In this document: in pieces, positions 32,801-41,857 of the stretch
How the letters are laid out: each line of letters begins with the position of its first letter
Position numbering within the stretch: the stretch's first letter is position 1
Program-made: the position numbers and the translations under genes
Notes under the pieces: model-generated
Databases searched by the model: none
The model's input: only the letters and a program-made list of their open reading frames with translations
Told to the model about the DNA's origin: nothing
Assembly: GCA_035760965.1 (NCBI GenBank)
Contig: DASTRY010000007.1
Span: 62,001 to 126,000 of the forward strand
Reading direction: 5' to 3'
From: JADGHX01 sp035760965
GTDB taxonomy: Bacteria; Pseudomonadota; Gammaproteobacteria; Steroidobacterales; Steroidobacteraceae
DNA length: 64,000 nt

Positions 32801-34143
32801 TTCGCCGACTGCTGCTTCACGCGAATGAGCAGCTTCTCGCGCCAGGTGACATCCGGCGTATCCACGGGCTCGCCGTTTTCGAACCGCGGCGCGTAGCGCG
32901 CCTTCTTGAGCGCGGACACCACGGCTTTCTGCGTCGACTCGGCGGCATCGCCGCCGACGAGCGTGACATTGTCGGTCCGACCATCCTTGGTCACGGTGTA
33001 CTTCACCTCGGCGTAGCGTTCCTCCGATTCATCGGGGCTCAAGCGCGAACGCTTGGCGGAGGACGGCGGCGGCCGATAGGCCAGCATGCGCGGCTGCTCG
33101 AGCACAGACGTGTCATGCGCCGCGGCCAGGTCCTTCCACGCCTCGCGATACACGTCGAGGCCCTTGGCCATCGCGCCCGCGCTGAGGTACCAGTCGCCCA
33201 GCTCGACGAGCACCTCGCCGCGCTTCTTGTGATCCACGGGCTGCACCTTGTCGAGCGCGGAAAGGGCGAGACGCAAGGCGCGCTCGCCGTCGGGGTTGAG
33301 GCGCTGGCCCTCGGACATGACGGGCGTGTCGTTCGCGCCGAAGGGGTCCGGCGCGGTGGGCGCTTCCTCGGCGCCGTTCACGAATTCCAGCCGATACGTG
33401 CGCGCGATGCCCTGCAGAGCATCGACGCCGAGGGGCGAGCCGCGCCCGCCCACGGTCTCGGCGATGGTGAGTGCGCGGGCGTACAGAAGGCGCGCCGTCG
33501 TGTACCGCCCGATCTGCTCGAGCCAGCGCCCGTAGCGATCCAGCGGCTTCAGCATGCGCGCATCGTTCTTGCCGTACGCGCTCTCGGCGACGCGCAGCGC
33601 GTACTGCTGTTCCTTCTCCGCGTCCGCCGTCAGATCGAGCGCGACGTAGCTCGCGATCAGCGGTTCGAGCATCTGCAGCTGGTCGACGTTGAAGAGGCCG
33701 TCGAGATTGCGGCTCAAATCGACGGCGCGTTTGAGCGCGACCGACGCATCGACATATTCCTTCTCCGCGAAGTGCGCGGCGCCGAGCCCGTGCAGGGGCC
33801 GCAGCAGCTGCCGGTCGGCGTTGCCGCCGGTCTGCTCGAGGATTTCGACGCTGCGCTGGTAGTCCTTCTCCGCCGCCGCATAGTCCTTCATGCGGTAGTG
33901 GACGGTGCCGAGATTGGTGAGCGGGTTGGCGAGCTTGCGGTCGTTCGAGCCGTACTGCTCCTCGGTCATCGCCACGATCTTCTCGGCGAGCGGCAGCGCT
34001 TCGGCGTAGCGCCGCGCGTCGAACGCCTCGCGGAATTGCTTGTAGACCTGCAGCCGGTCCGCGTCCGTGACCGCCGCGGCGACCTGGGCGCTCGCCCAGA
34101 CGCCCACCAGCGCGGCAAACCACTGGAGCGACCGTTTTTGCAT
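32791..34143 (-). CDS. Secreted TPR protein with TonB-like C-terminal domain
   Basis: A 450-residue periplasmic protein. It starts at the ATG read leftwards from 34143 with a cleavable signal peptide (MQKRSLQWFAALVGVWASA, cleavage after QVAAA). Residues about 30-250 are TPR-like helical repeats (YGSNDRKLANPLTNLGTVHY, MKDYAAAEKDYQRSVEILEQ). The last 90 residues match the TonB C-terminal domain pattern (AEVKYTVTKDGRTDNVTLVG, then RYAPRFENGEPVDTPDVT). The N-terminal cytoplasmic helix and Pro-rich stretch of real TonB are missing, so it may bind an outer-membrane partner without transducing energy. It converges on the phospho-signalling operon, with the tandem repeat between, and could be a member of that system. 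Confidence 0.88.
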   Translation of the reverse strand: MQKRSLQWFAALVGVWASAQVAAAVTDADRLQVYKQFREAFDARRYAEALPLAEKIVAMTEEQYGSNDRKLANPLTNLGTVHYRMKDYAAAEKDYQRSVEILEQTGGNADRQLLRPLHGLGAAHFAEKEYVDASVALKRAVDLSRNLDGLFNVDQLQMLEPLIASYVALDLTADAEKEQQYALRVAESAYGKNDARMLKPLDRYGRWLEQIGRYTTARLLYARALTIAETVGGRGSPLGVDALQGIARTYRLEFVNGAEEAPTAPDPFGANDTPVMSEGQRLNPDGERALRLALSALDKVQPVDHKKRGEVLVELGDWYLSAGAMAKGLDVYREAWKDLAAAHDTSVLEQPRMLAYRPPPSSAKRSRLSPDESEERYAEVKYTVTKDGRTDNVTLVGGDAAESTQKAVVSALKKARYAPRFENGEPVDTPDVTWREKLLIRVKQQSAKTS

Positions 34144-34156
34144 ATTGGTAATGATC

Positions 34157-35224
34157 CTAACGCTTCTCGAAGAGGTAATGCGAGACGAACCATTCGCGCC
34201 CGCCGCGGAATCCCCACAGCTCCGCGCACGACATGAAGAATACCCGCCAGTACACCCACCATTTAGTGGCCTGCTCCGGCCCATAGGTCTCATTGAAAAT
34301 CGGCAAAATTGCGGCGCGGTTCGCGTCCATGTTCGCGAGCCAGGCCTCGCTCGTGAGCTGGTAGTGGCGTCCGGACACCCGCCAGTGCTCGAGCAGGCGC
34401 ACGTCGCGCTGAAAATACAGCAGCAGATCGTCGCTCGGCATGAGCCCGCCGGTGAAGAAATAGCGAGACATCCAGTCACTTTCGTCACGCACTTCGAAGG
34501 GGTACGCGTACTCCTTGTGCGTGAAGATGTGTACGAACAACGTCGCCGCCGGCTTCATCCACGAAGCGACACGGGCGAGCAGCAGCTCGTAGTTGCGCAT
34601 GTGCTCGAACATTTCCACCGAGACCACACGGTCGAAACGTCTGTTCCCGGGGTTTTCGAGCCGGTTCATGTCGCAGGTGATGATCTCGAGATTCCCGAGC
34701 CCGCGCTCGCGCGCTTGCGCGTCGATGAACTGCTTCTGCGTGCGGGAATTCGAGACCGCAACGATCCGCGACCTCGGATAGTGCCGCGCCATCCACAGCG
34801 ACAGCGATCCCCAGCCGCAGCCGAGCTCGAGTATGTCCTCGCCGTCTTGCAGCCGGGCGCGCTGGCAGGTGAGCGCGAGCATGCGCTCCTCGGCGGTCTG
34901 CAGGCTGTCGCTCGGCGAATCGTAGTAGCAGGAGGAGTACTTCAGGTTCGGGCCGAGGACCTTTAGATAGAACTCCGTCGGCACCTCGTAGTGCTGGCTG
35001 TTCGCGTCGGCCGTGTTGATGGCGATGGGGCTCGCCTTCAGCCGCGCCACGAGGTCCATGAGATGGCGCTGTTGGCGTTCCGGATCGCCCTTGTCCTCCT
35101 CGCGCAGGCGCGCCTGCAGCAGCGAACGGATGCGCGAGCGGATGAGCCAGTCCGGCACACGATCCTGCTCCAAGAGGCGCATGGAAAAGCTCGGGGGCGC
35201 GTCGGCCATGACGGTTGCGTTCAT
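34157..35224 (-). CDS. CFA-synthase-type SAM methyltransferase
   Basis: A 355-residue methyltransferase of the cyclopropane-fatty-acyl-phospholipid synthase family. The family landmarks are INTADANSQHYEVPTEFYLK (substrate-side opening), ILELGCGWGSLSLWMARHY (SAM motif I), VVSVEMFEHMRNYELLLAR and YFFTGGLMPSDD. True Cfa is usually longer at the N-terminus (about 380-420 residues), and several subfamilies methylate other unsaturated acyl chains, so the exact reaction is uncertain. It lies three bases behind a DUF1295 gene, part of a four-gene operon, and DUF1295/CFA pairs occur in lipid-modification clusters. The start is the ATG at 35224 (MNATVMADAPP). Confidence 0.93.
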   Translation of the reverse strand: MNATVMADAPPSFSMRLLEQDRVPDWLIRSRIRSLLQARLREEDKGDPERQQRHLMDLVARLKASPIAINTADANSQHYEVPTEFYLKVLGPNLKYSSCYYDSPSDSLQTAEERMLALTCQRARLQDGEDILELGCGWGSLSLWMARHYPRSRIVAVSNSRTQKQFIDAQARERGLGNLEIITCDMNRLENPGNRRFDRVVSVEMFEHMRNYELLLARVASWMKPAATLFVHIFTHKEYAYPFEVRDESDWMSRYFFTGGLMPSDDLLLYFQRDVRLLEHWRVSGRHYQLTSEAWLANMDANRAAILPIFNETYGPEQATKWWVYWRVFFMSCAELWGFRGGREWFVSHYLFEKR

Positions 35225-35227
35225 CGG

Positions 35228-36022
35228 TCAAGTCCTCTTCGGAATCCATGGAATGAAGCCGCTGGTGCGGGCCTGGTAGCGGCGGTAGCGCTCGCCCTTC
35301 GTGCGCAGCGCCTGCTCTTCCGTCGCCTTGAGGCCCGTCACGTTGATCAGGAAGTGGAGCATCAGCACCGGCATCGCCATCGCGATCCAACCGTGCGGGG
35401 AGGCGACCGCGAACACCGCGTACGCGATCCAGATGAGCCACTCGAAGAAGTAATTCGGATGGCGCGAGTAGCGCCACAAGCCGACATCGCACACCCCGCC
35501 CGCGTTGGCAGGGTCGCGCTTGAACGCGGCGAGCTGTGCGTCCGCGACGCTCTCCCCGATGAGCGCCACGACGAACAGCGCGACGCCCGCGAGCTCGAGC
35601 GGCGCGAAGCGCGGCGCGCGATTGAATGAAGCGATCAGCAGCGGCAGCGTGAGGAACGCGTTCAGCACCGCCTGGAACTCGAAGAACCCGAGGAACTTCA
35701 AGTTCAGATTCCCGCTGCCGCCCCACTCCTTGCGCAGCTGCTGATAGCGCCCTTCCTCCGGCTCGCCGACGATGCGTCGCGCGAGATGCCACCCGAGCCG
35801 CAGCCCGTGCGCGGCGAACATCGCCGCGATGACGAGGCGGCGCTGCAGGTCTCCGGGTGCGAGCGCCGCATAGAGCGCGGCGAGCAGCGCGAAGTTCATC
35901 GACCAGCCGATGTCGACGTAGCTGAAGTTGTGATTGCGGACGCCGAGCACCCACAGCCCGAACATCACTGCGCAGACGAGCAGCGTGCCGAGCAGTAGCA
36001 GGAGCAGCGGCTGCTCGATCAT
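35228..36022 (-). CDS. DUF1295-family membrane protein (steroid-reductase fold)
   Basis: A 264-residue integral membrane protein with about seven hydrophobic segments. The DUF1295 signature is visible near the C-terminus: GLWRYSRHPNYFFEWLIWIA followed by VTGLKATEEQALRTKG, as in the steroid 5-alpha-reductase/isoprenylcysteine methyltransferase-like fold that reduces or modifies lipophilic substrates. The early motif NHNFSYVDIGWSMNF is also typical. The start is the ATG at 36022, overlapping the stop of the DUF2062 gene (ATGA). With the CFA-type enzyme downstream it suggests acyl-chain modification; no specific reaction can be assigned from sequence alone. Confidence 0.92.
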   Translation of the reverse strand: MIEQPLLLLLLGTLLVCAVMFGLWVLGVRNHNFSYVDIGWSMNFALLAALYAALAPGDLQRRLVIAAMFAAHGLRLGWHLARRIVGEPEEGRYQQLRKEWGGSGNLNLKFLGFFEFQAVLNAFLTLPLLIASFNRAPRFAPLELAGVALFVVALIGESVADAQLAAFKRDPANAGGVCDVGLWRYSRHPNYFFEWLIWIAYAVFAVASPHGWIAMAMPVLMLHFLINVTGLKATEEQALRTKGERYRRYQARTSGFIPWIPKRT

Positions 36023-36495
36023 GACGTCACCGCCACGCGTAGCCGCGCCGCGCGCACGAGCAGCGGCTTGAAGATTCGATAGAGCGCGTAGATGAGCCAC
36101 GGCCCGATCGCGATCCAGCCGAGCGCCGCGTGCACGATCGCGTCCCACAACACGATGATGGAATGCAGCACGCCCTGGGCCATCAACGCGAATCCTTCGG
36201 AGATCGACAAGGGCTGCGGCGCGACGCGCAGCAAGTGCTCGCCGACGCGCACGAACGGAATGATCAGGGCGAGCTGCAGAGGCGCCGCGAGATAGTTCAC
36301 GAGCTGGATCGCCGGCAGATTCAAGCGCAGCACGATCGCGACGATCGTGCAGAGCACGGTGGAGACTCCGAGCACCGGGAAGATGCCGATGCCGAGACCG
36401 AAGGCGAGGCTCATCGCGATCTTCTCCGGTGTGACCCCCTGCCGCAGCAGGTCCAGAATCGGGTCGACGAGACGGCGGCGCAGGAAGGCGTTCAT
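36019..36495 (-). CDS. DUF2062-family membrane protein
   Basis: A 158-residue membrane protein with family landmarks: GVTPEKIAMSLAFGLGIGIF, then LGVSTVLCTIVAIVLRLNLP and IQLVNYLAAPLQLALIIPF, making two to three membrane segments. DUF2062 proteins are small, often linked to glycosyltransferase or lipid genes, with no defined role. Both ends overlap neighbours by four bases (ATGA at each junction), so translation in this four-gene operon is coupled. Confidence 0.9.
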   Translation of the reverse strand: MNAFLRRRLVDPILDLLRQGVTPEKIAMSLAFGLGIGIFPVLGVSTVLCTIVAIVLRLNLPAIQLVNYLAAPLQLALIIPFVRVGEHLLRVAPQPLSISEGFALMAQGVLHSIIVLWDAIVHAALGWIAIGPWLIYALYRIFKPLLVRAARLRVAVTS

Positions 36496-36839
36496 GAGTT
36501 GCGCGCCGTGAGCAGCTGCGCGAGCGGCGCGTCGGCCGGCAGCTTGCGCAGTTGCAGCAGCAAGTACGTCGACATCGCCATGTTCCCGAGCAGCAGGATG
36601 GCGATCAGCCAGCCGACCCGGGCCCGCCACCGCGGCTCCTTGTACGCGAGCCACACGAAAAACGTGATGAATCCATAGTAGGCGTCGCAGAGCGTCGCGA
36701 TGGTCCAGGCATTGTCGGGAGCGGTCGTGAGCCCGCCCCATTGCCAGACGGGCTGACGCAGGCTCGCCCACGATGTGACGACGATCATGGACAGCAGAAT
36801 GAACCCGAACAGCAGTCGTAACCCCGTCGCCGCACGCAT
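36492..36839 (-). CDS. Small membrane protein (DUF1475-like), first gene of lipid operon
   Basis: A 115-residue protein with three hydrophobic segments (LLFGFILLSMIVVTSWASL, then ATLCDAYYGFITFFVWLAYK, then VGWLIAILLLGNMAMSTYLL). The charged loop KEPRWRARVGW and the spacing resemble DUF1475-type proteins, of unknown function. It is the first gene of a coupled operon with DUF2062, DUF1295 and CFA-type genes. It is divergent from the NAD(P)-binding protein gene, 78 bases away. Confidence 0.85.
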   Translation of the reverse strand: MRAATGLRLLFGFILLSMIVVTSWASLRQPVWQWGGLTTAPDNAWTIATLCDAYYGFITFFVWLAYKEPRWRARVGWLIAILLLGNMAMSTYLLLQLRKLPADAPLAQLLTARNS

Positions 36840-36917
36840 CGCGACCCCGTCTCAAATCTGGCGCTCCGCCGGGGGCCTCGTTAAGCTCCCGCAAAACGCA
36901 CGACAATCGAGCCCTTC

Positions 36918-37646
36918 ATGGCAGATCAGGAACCCCGGGTGGCGCTACTTGCCGGAGCAAGCGGCCTCGTGGGCGGATACGTCCTCGATGCACTGCTGGA
37001 TGCACCCGACTTCGGTCGCGTCTACGCCGTCACGCGCCGGCCGCTCGGCCGCGAACACTCCCGCATCGCAAACCGCATCGTGCAATTCGACAAGATCGAA
37101 GCGCAGCTGAAAGGCACGGTGTGTCACGTCGCGTTCTGCTGTCTCGGCACCACCTTGAAGCAGGCCGGTTCCGAGCAGGCGTTTCGTCAAGTCGACTTCG
37201 ATTACGTACTCGCTTTCGCACGCGCGGCCAGAGTAGCGCAGGCGCAGCGCTTCGTCGTGGTGTCGTCGGCTGGCGCCAATCCGCAGTCGAAGAACTTCTA
37301 TCTGCGCGTGAAGGGCGAGATGGAGCGCGCGCTCGAGAGCCTGCAATTCCCGTCGCTGGACATCCTGCAGCCGGGTCCGCTGCTCGGCTGGCGCCCGGAG
37401 ATTCGGCCGCGCGAGCTCGCGGCCACGATCCTCATGCCGCTGCTGAATCCGCTGCTCGGCGGCACGAAGCAGATGTATCGCGGCATTTCCGCGCGCACCG
37501 TTGCGGCCGCGGCGGTCGGGGCCGCGCGCTCGGGCAGGCGGGGCGTGTATCGGTATACGTACCCCGCGCTGCAGGCGCTCGCCGCGAGCAAGCCGGTGCG
37601 CGTCCCGCCGCCGGTCAATCCGAAGCTACCGTCCGGCGCGCGCTGA
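36918..37646 (+). CDS. NAD(P)-binding Rossmann-fold protein (atypical SDR, HTATIP2-like)
   Basis: A 242-residue protein starting ALLAGASGLVGGYVLDAL, a G-x-S-G-x-x-G nucleotide-binding loop, followed by VYAVTRRPLGRE and VCHVAFCCLGTTLKQAGSEQ and VVVSSAGANPQSKNFYLRVK. The spacing of Ser-Ser-A-G and the later Tyr-x-x-x-Lys (FYLRVKGEMERAL) fits atypical short-chain dehydrogenases of the HTATIP2/NmrA-like type. The substrate is unknown. Its last 32 bases overlap, tail to tail, with the VanZ-like gene on the other strand, which is unusually long for a convergent pair. Confidence 0.9.
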   Translation: MADQEPRVALLAGASGLVGGYVLDALLDAPDFGRVYAVTRRPLGREHSRIANRIVQFDKIEAQLKGTVCHVAFCCLGTTLKQAGSEQAFRQVDFDYVLAFARAARVAQAQRFVVVSSAGANPQSKNFYLRVKGEMERALESLQFPSLDILQPGPLLGWRPEIRPRELAATILMPLLNPLLGGTKQMYRGISARTVAAAAVGAARSGRRGVYRYTYPALQALAASKPVRVPPPVNPKLPSGAR

Positions 37647-38817
37647 CGCTCAGGCGGTCCCGCGCCCACACCAGCGCGACGGCGCCCACGACGACGAGCG
37701 GCGGATACAGCTGGCCGGCGCGATTGGGTTGCCACGCCTGCGCGACTTCGATCAGCAGCGCCGTCGTGAGCAGGCCGATCAGCACGCGATGGATCGGGAT
37801 GCGAACCTCGCGCAAGAGCCACACCGCGCCGGTGTAGAAGAACGCGATCTCGAGGAACCCGGGCTCGCCGGAACCCAGTCGCGACGTGAGCGGCGGTCGC
37901 GCGAGCCACTCGAAGTCCGGGCTGCGCGTCGAGAAGTCGAATGGCGCGAGCGCGAAGAACAAGAACGCCGGTGCGGCCCATAGCAGTGCCAGTCGATCCG
38001 CGTTCTGCTCCGAGCTGTAGTTGATCTGCCAGATCATCGGCAGCGCGAGCAGGAAGCCGGCGCATTCGTTGATGTCGAGCCGCTGCCCGACGAACACGAT
38101 GCGGGCCACGAGCAGGACGAGCGCGAGCGCGAGATACAGCCGCCAGAACGGCGAGCGCACGAGGCTCCGCAACACCGCGCCGACCAGCACATAGCTCGCG
38201 AAGAATCCCGCGAATGCGGCGCTCGACCAGTGCCAATCGAGCGCGCGATCCGGATGGTAGAAGTACCAGACGAAGCGCGTCGTCGGCATGAACGGCGCGG
38301 CGTGCGAGGCGATCCAGAGCGCGACGATCAGCACCGCCACGATATCCGGCCGATTGGTGCGCAGCTCCGGCAGCGCCGGCTGCAACCCGAGCCCGCGCGC
38401 GCCGAGCGCCAGGAGCGCCGCGATGCCGGTGCTGAGCCCGTTCAGCGTGACGTCCGTGATCGAGGGATCGCGGCTCAGCGTCGCCGCCTGCGTGCACTCG
38501 ATCAGGATCGAAAGTCCCGTGCCCGCGCCGAGCGTCACAAGAAACCGGCGCAGCGTTCCCCAGCGGCGCGGCATCGAGGACACCGCGAGCGCGCCGAAGG
38601 GGAGATAGAAAAGCAGGTTCGCTACAAGATCGGTACGAGGGGGACGGCGCCACGTGAGACTCCGCAGCAGGTCCGCACGACCGAGCGAGCGCAGGTGCTC
38701 GAGACTGAAGTCGAAGGGATAGAGCGATGCGTAGAGCATGAACAGCACGGTGAACACCAGCAGCCACCCGGTGGCCCGGCGCAACGCGCGTTCGGATGAG
38801 AATCCCCTGATCGCCAT
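37615..38817 (-). CDS. VanZ-like membrane protein
   Basis: A 400-residue protein with many hydrophobic segments. The N-terminal 150 residues match the VanZ-like domain: ASLYPFDFSLEHLRSLGRAD, VANLLFYLPFGALAV and ILIECTQAATLSRDPSITDV, then LNGLSTGIAALLALG. The later half (about 170-390) adds further helices. VanZ-like proteins are of unknown function outside teicoplanin resistance; this single copy does not imply resistance. I start at the ATG at 38817 (MAIRGFSSERALRR); the frame is open further upstream but lacks a better start. It converges on the SDR gene. Confidence 0.87.
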   Translation of the reverse strand: MAIRGFSSERALRRATGWLLVFTVLFMLYASLYPFDFSLEHLRSLGRADLLRSLTWRRPPRTDLVANLLFYLPFGALAVSSMPRRWGTLRRFLVTLGAGTGLSILIECTQAATLSRDPSITDVTLNGLSTGIAALLALGARGLGLQPALPELRTNRPDIVAVLIVALWIASHAAPFMPTTRFVWYFYHPDRALDWHWSSAAFAGFFASYVLVGAVLRSLVRSPFWRLYLALALVLLVARIVFVGQRLDINECAGFLLALPMIWQINYSSEQNADRLALLWAAPAFLFFALAPFDFSTRSPDFEWLARPPLTSRLGSGEPGFLEIAFFYTGAVWLLREVRIPIHRVLIGLLTTALLIEVAQAWQPNRAGQLYPPLVVVGAVALVWARDRLSVSARRTVASD

Positions 38818-38981
38818 GTGCGCGCAGTGTAACGTGACCGAGTTAACATTCCCGCGCGGGCTGCGCGCGCCACATTTGGCTAAAGTTGATCCAACGCTCA
38901 CCAGACCCGAGGCATCTGCGAAAAAATTGCCCGGTCGCACCGCTCTAGCTCAGACCTTCGCTCCGGCAGATCGCTCTCGGC

Positions 38982-41819
38982 ATGACTGAATCGGCACTCA
39001 AGAGCCGCATGGGACGGCGCATCGCGTTGACCCTCGCGGTGGCCGCGATTCTGCCCATCATGGTGCTGGCAGTCATGGCCGCCTGGGTCGTCGGCGACGT
39101 GAACGCCACGCGCGTCGAGCGGCGCCTGCAGGGCGCAAGCCAGGCGTTCGCCCGCAGCCTGCGGTCGCGCTTCGGCGCGGCCGAAACGCTCGTGCAGACG
39201 CTCACCTCGCGCGACGTCGGGTACGACGGCTCCGCGCTCAAGCAGCAGATCGTCAATTCGCGCGCCTTCAAGTCCGCCGTGATCGTCGATCGCGACGGCT
39301 TGCTCGCCGGCGGCGAGGCGACCCTGCGGCCCACCCCGTCGCAGCTCCTCTCGCTCGAGGCGGGGCGCACGGTGGTGCTGCATGCGTCACTCTCGGGACA
39401 GCAGCCGGCCATCTTCCTCGCGCACAGCGTCATCGCCGGCGGGGTCGACCGTCTGGCGTACTTCGAGATCGCGCCCGATTGGCTCTGGAAGGACCTCTCC
39501 GGCGACATGCTGATCACACCGCTCGCCGTGGTCGACGCGGACGGGACAGTTCTGCAATCCACCGTGCCGCTCATGAGCGAGACGGGCCGCATGTTCGGCG
39601 AGCGCATCAAGCAGACGAGCACGAGCAACGTCGCGAGCCATGCGCTCGCCTGGCAGGGCGCCGGCGAGGAGTGGCACGGCGTGCTCACGCATCTGCCGCT
39701 CATAGACGAGCGCATCACCACGGTGCCGTGGGCGGTCGTCGCGATGGGTCGCGGCGTCCCGTTCTTTGCCCGCACGCGCGATGTGTGGAATCTCTTGCCG
39801 TACGCGATCGGGCTTGCGCTGCTCTCCGCTTGGCTCGGCGCGGAATACCTCGCGCGGCGCCACGTGCCCGCGCTGCGCTCCGTCGAAGGGGGCCTGCGGG
39901 CGCTCGCGACACGCCGCTTCGATCGCGTGAGCGTCGCCGCCGTGGACGAGCCGCGCGCGCTCGTGCGCGCGTTCAACGCCGCGGCGGGGAGCCTCGAAGA
40001 GCAGTTCCGCGCGCTCGAGACGCTCGCGGAAATCGATCAGCTCCTCCTCGGCTCGGCGGAGCTCGAGCAGATGCTCGAATCTATTCTCGAACGCGTGCAG
40101 ACGGTCACCCGCTGCCATGGCGTCGGCATCACGCTAATCGACGGCGACGCGCCCGGCCGCGGCCGCATCTATCTGGCCGCGAACGGCTTGACGGGCCTGC
40201 CGGTGAGCCGCGTCTCGCTCGACGACGACATGGTCGCGACGCTCGCGAGCGAAACGCAAGGGCTCACGATCACTCGCTGCGAAGAGCGGCGCCACAGCTT
40301 CCTGCAACCGCTCAGCGAAATCGGCTCGGAGTTCTTCTGGGTGTGGCCGGTGGCGCCAGGCGAGCGCGTCGAGGCGATTCTCGCCGTGGGCTATCGCGAG
40401 GCGCCGACGCTCGATCCCCAGGTCGCGAACTGCGGCAGCGAGTTCGCGCAGCGGCTGGCGATCGCGCTCTCGAAGACGGCGCGCGACGAGCGCCTGCATC
40501 GACAGGCGCACTACGATCCGCTGACGTCGCTGCCCAATCGCCTGCTGTTTCTCGATCGGCTCAATCAGGAGTTGAGCAGCGCGACCGCGGGGTTGAGTCG
40601 CGGCGCGCTGCTGTACATCGATCTCGATCACTTCAAGCGCGTGAACGACACGGTCGGGCACGCGGCGGGCGACCAGCTGCTGACCATCGTCGCGCAGCGC
40701 CTCCGTTCGTGCGTGAAGGAAGGCGACACCGTCGCGCGTCTCGGCGGCGATGAGTTCACGGTGATCCTGCGCAACGTCGCGGACCCGGACGCCGCGCGGG
40801 CCGTCGCGGAGCGCATCATCGAATCGGTGCAGCTGCCCGTGAACATCGGCGGGCGCGATCAGTTCGTCGCCGCGAGCATCGGCATCACGCTCTTCCCCGA
40901 CGACGGCATGAGCATCGAAGAGCTCATGCGCAACGCGGACACGGCGATGTACCGCGCGAAGGATCTCGGCCGCGGCCGGGCGATGTTCTTCGACCTCCAC
41001 ATGACGGCGAAGCCCTCGGCGCCCACGGAGACGGGCCTGCACCGTGCGTTGCGACGGCGCGAGTTCTCGCTCTTCTATCAGCCGCAGTTCTCGGTGGCCG
41101 ACGGCAGCCTCATGGGGCTCGAAGCGCTCTTGCGCTGGCAGACGCCGCGCGACGGGCTGCGCTTTCCGGGCGAATTCGTGCCGGCGGCGGAAGAGAGCGG
41201 CCTGATCGTCGATATCGGCGGGTGGGTGCTCGAGACCGCGTGCGCGCAGCTCGCCGAGTGGCGTGATCAGAAGATCGCGCCGCCGCGCCTCGCGCTGAAC
41301 GTCTCGGCGCAGCAGCTGAAGCACGCCGAGTTTCCGAAGGCGGTGCGCCGCGCGCTCGACAAGTACAACATTCCTCCTGATCTGCTCGAGCTCGAGCTGA
41401 CCGAAAGCGTGTTCGCGGACGAGGCCGCAGGCGCGGCGCTCGTACGTCTCTCGCAGATCGGCGTGCACCTCGCGCTGGACGACTTCGGGACCGGCTACTC
41501 GTCGCTCAACTATCTGCGCCAGTATCCGATCGGGACCGTGAAGATCGATCGCACCTTCCTCGAGGAAGTGCCGCAGAACCCTGCCTCGGCCACGCTTGTG
41601 GAGACGATCGTCGTGATGGCGCACGCGCTCGGCAAGCGCGTGGTGGCCGAGGGAATCGAAGCCGTCGAGCAGCTCGAGTTCCTGCGCGAGCGACACTGCG
41701 ACATCGCGCAGGGCTTCTATCTCGCGCGACCGCTCGCGACCACCGCCGTGACAGAGCTGCTGCAAGCCCGCACAATCGCCGCACGGGCACCGGAAGGCGA
41801 CATCCGCGAAGTCGGTTGA
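38982..41819 (+). CDS. Membrane-bound GGDEF-EAL protein (cyclic di-GMP enzyme)
   Basis: A 945-residue protein. It has an N-terminal membrane helix (about residues 14-36), a periplasmic region, a second helix near 265-287 and a HAMP-like linker. A GAF-like segment lies at about 345-500. The GGDEF domain (about 510-680) keeps the active motif RLGGDEFTVILR at residue 587, and the EAL domain (about 690-935) keeps LMGLEALLRWQT (713), NVSAQQLKH, ELTESVFAD, DDFGTGYSSLNYLR and VVAEGIEA. All metal and substrate residues I can check are intact, so both diguanylate cyclase and phosphodiesterase activity are possible; which dominates cannot be read. It is 38 bases upstream of the NlpC/P60 lipoprotein gene, and a c-di-GMP riboswitch follows. 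Confidence 0.96.
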   Translation: MTESALKSRMGRRIALTLAVAAILPIMVLAVMAAWVVGDVNATRVERRLQGASQAFARSLRSRFGAAETLVQTLTSRDVGYDGSALKQQIVNSRAFKSAVIVDRDGLLAGGEATLRPTPSQLLSLEAGRTVVLHASLSGQQPAIFLAHSVIAGGVDRLAYFEIAPDWLWKDLSGDMLITPLAVVDADGTVLQSTVPLMSETGRMFGERIKQTSTSNVASHALAWQGAGEEWHGVLTHLPLIDERITTVPWAVVAMGRGVPFFARTRDVWNLLPYAIGLALLSAWLGAEYLARRHVPALRSVEGGLRALATRRFDRVSVAAVDEPRALVRAFNAAAGSLEEQFRALETLAEIDQLLLGSAELEQMLESILERVQTVTRCHGVGITLIDGDAPGRGRIYLAANGLTGLPVSRVSLDDDMVATLASETQGLTITRCEERRHSFLQPLSEIGSEFFWVWPVAPGERVEAILAVGYREAPTLDPQVANCGSEFAQRLAIALSKTARDERLHRQAHYDPLTSLPNRLLFLDRLNQELSSATAGLSRGALLYIDLDHFKRVNDTVGHAAGDQLLTIVAQRLRSCVKEGDTVARLGGDEFTVILRNVADPDAARAVAERIIESVQLPVNIGGRDQFVAASIGITLFPDDGMSIEELMRNADTAMYRAKDLGRGRAMFFDLHMTAKPSAPTETGLHRALRRREFSLFYQPQFSVADGSLMGLEALLRWQTPRDGLRFPGEFVPAAEESGLIVDIGGWVLETACAQLAEWRDQKIAPPRLALNVSAQQLKHAEFPKAVRRALDKYNIPPDLLELELTESVFADEAAGAALVRLSQIGVHLALDDFGTGYSSLNYLRQYPIGTVKIDRTFLEEVPQNPASATLVETIVVMAHALGKRVVAEGIEAVEQLEFLRERHCDIAQGFYLARPLATTAVTELLQARTIAARAPEGDIREVG

Positions 41820-41857
41820 TCGGGCGGCCGGAGCCCGCCGTTCGACATGGAGGGCTC

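Noticed and set aside
37615..38817. Glycopeptide resistance gene (VanZ)
   Set aside because: VanZ-like proteins are common in bacteria without resistance clusters; no vanA-type genes are nearby, so no resistance role is claimed.
38880..38920. A FliA (sigma-28) promoter ahead of the GGDEF-EAL gene
   Set aside because: TAAAGTT matches the -35 element well, but the sequence 11 bases downstream has only two of the eight -10 positions, so the match is not convincing.
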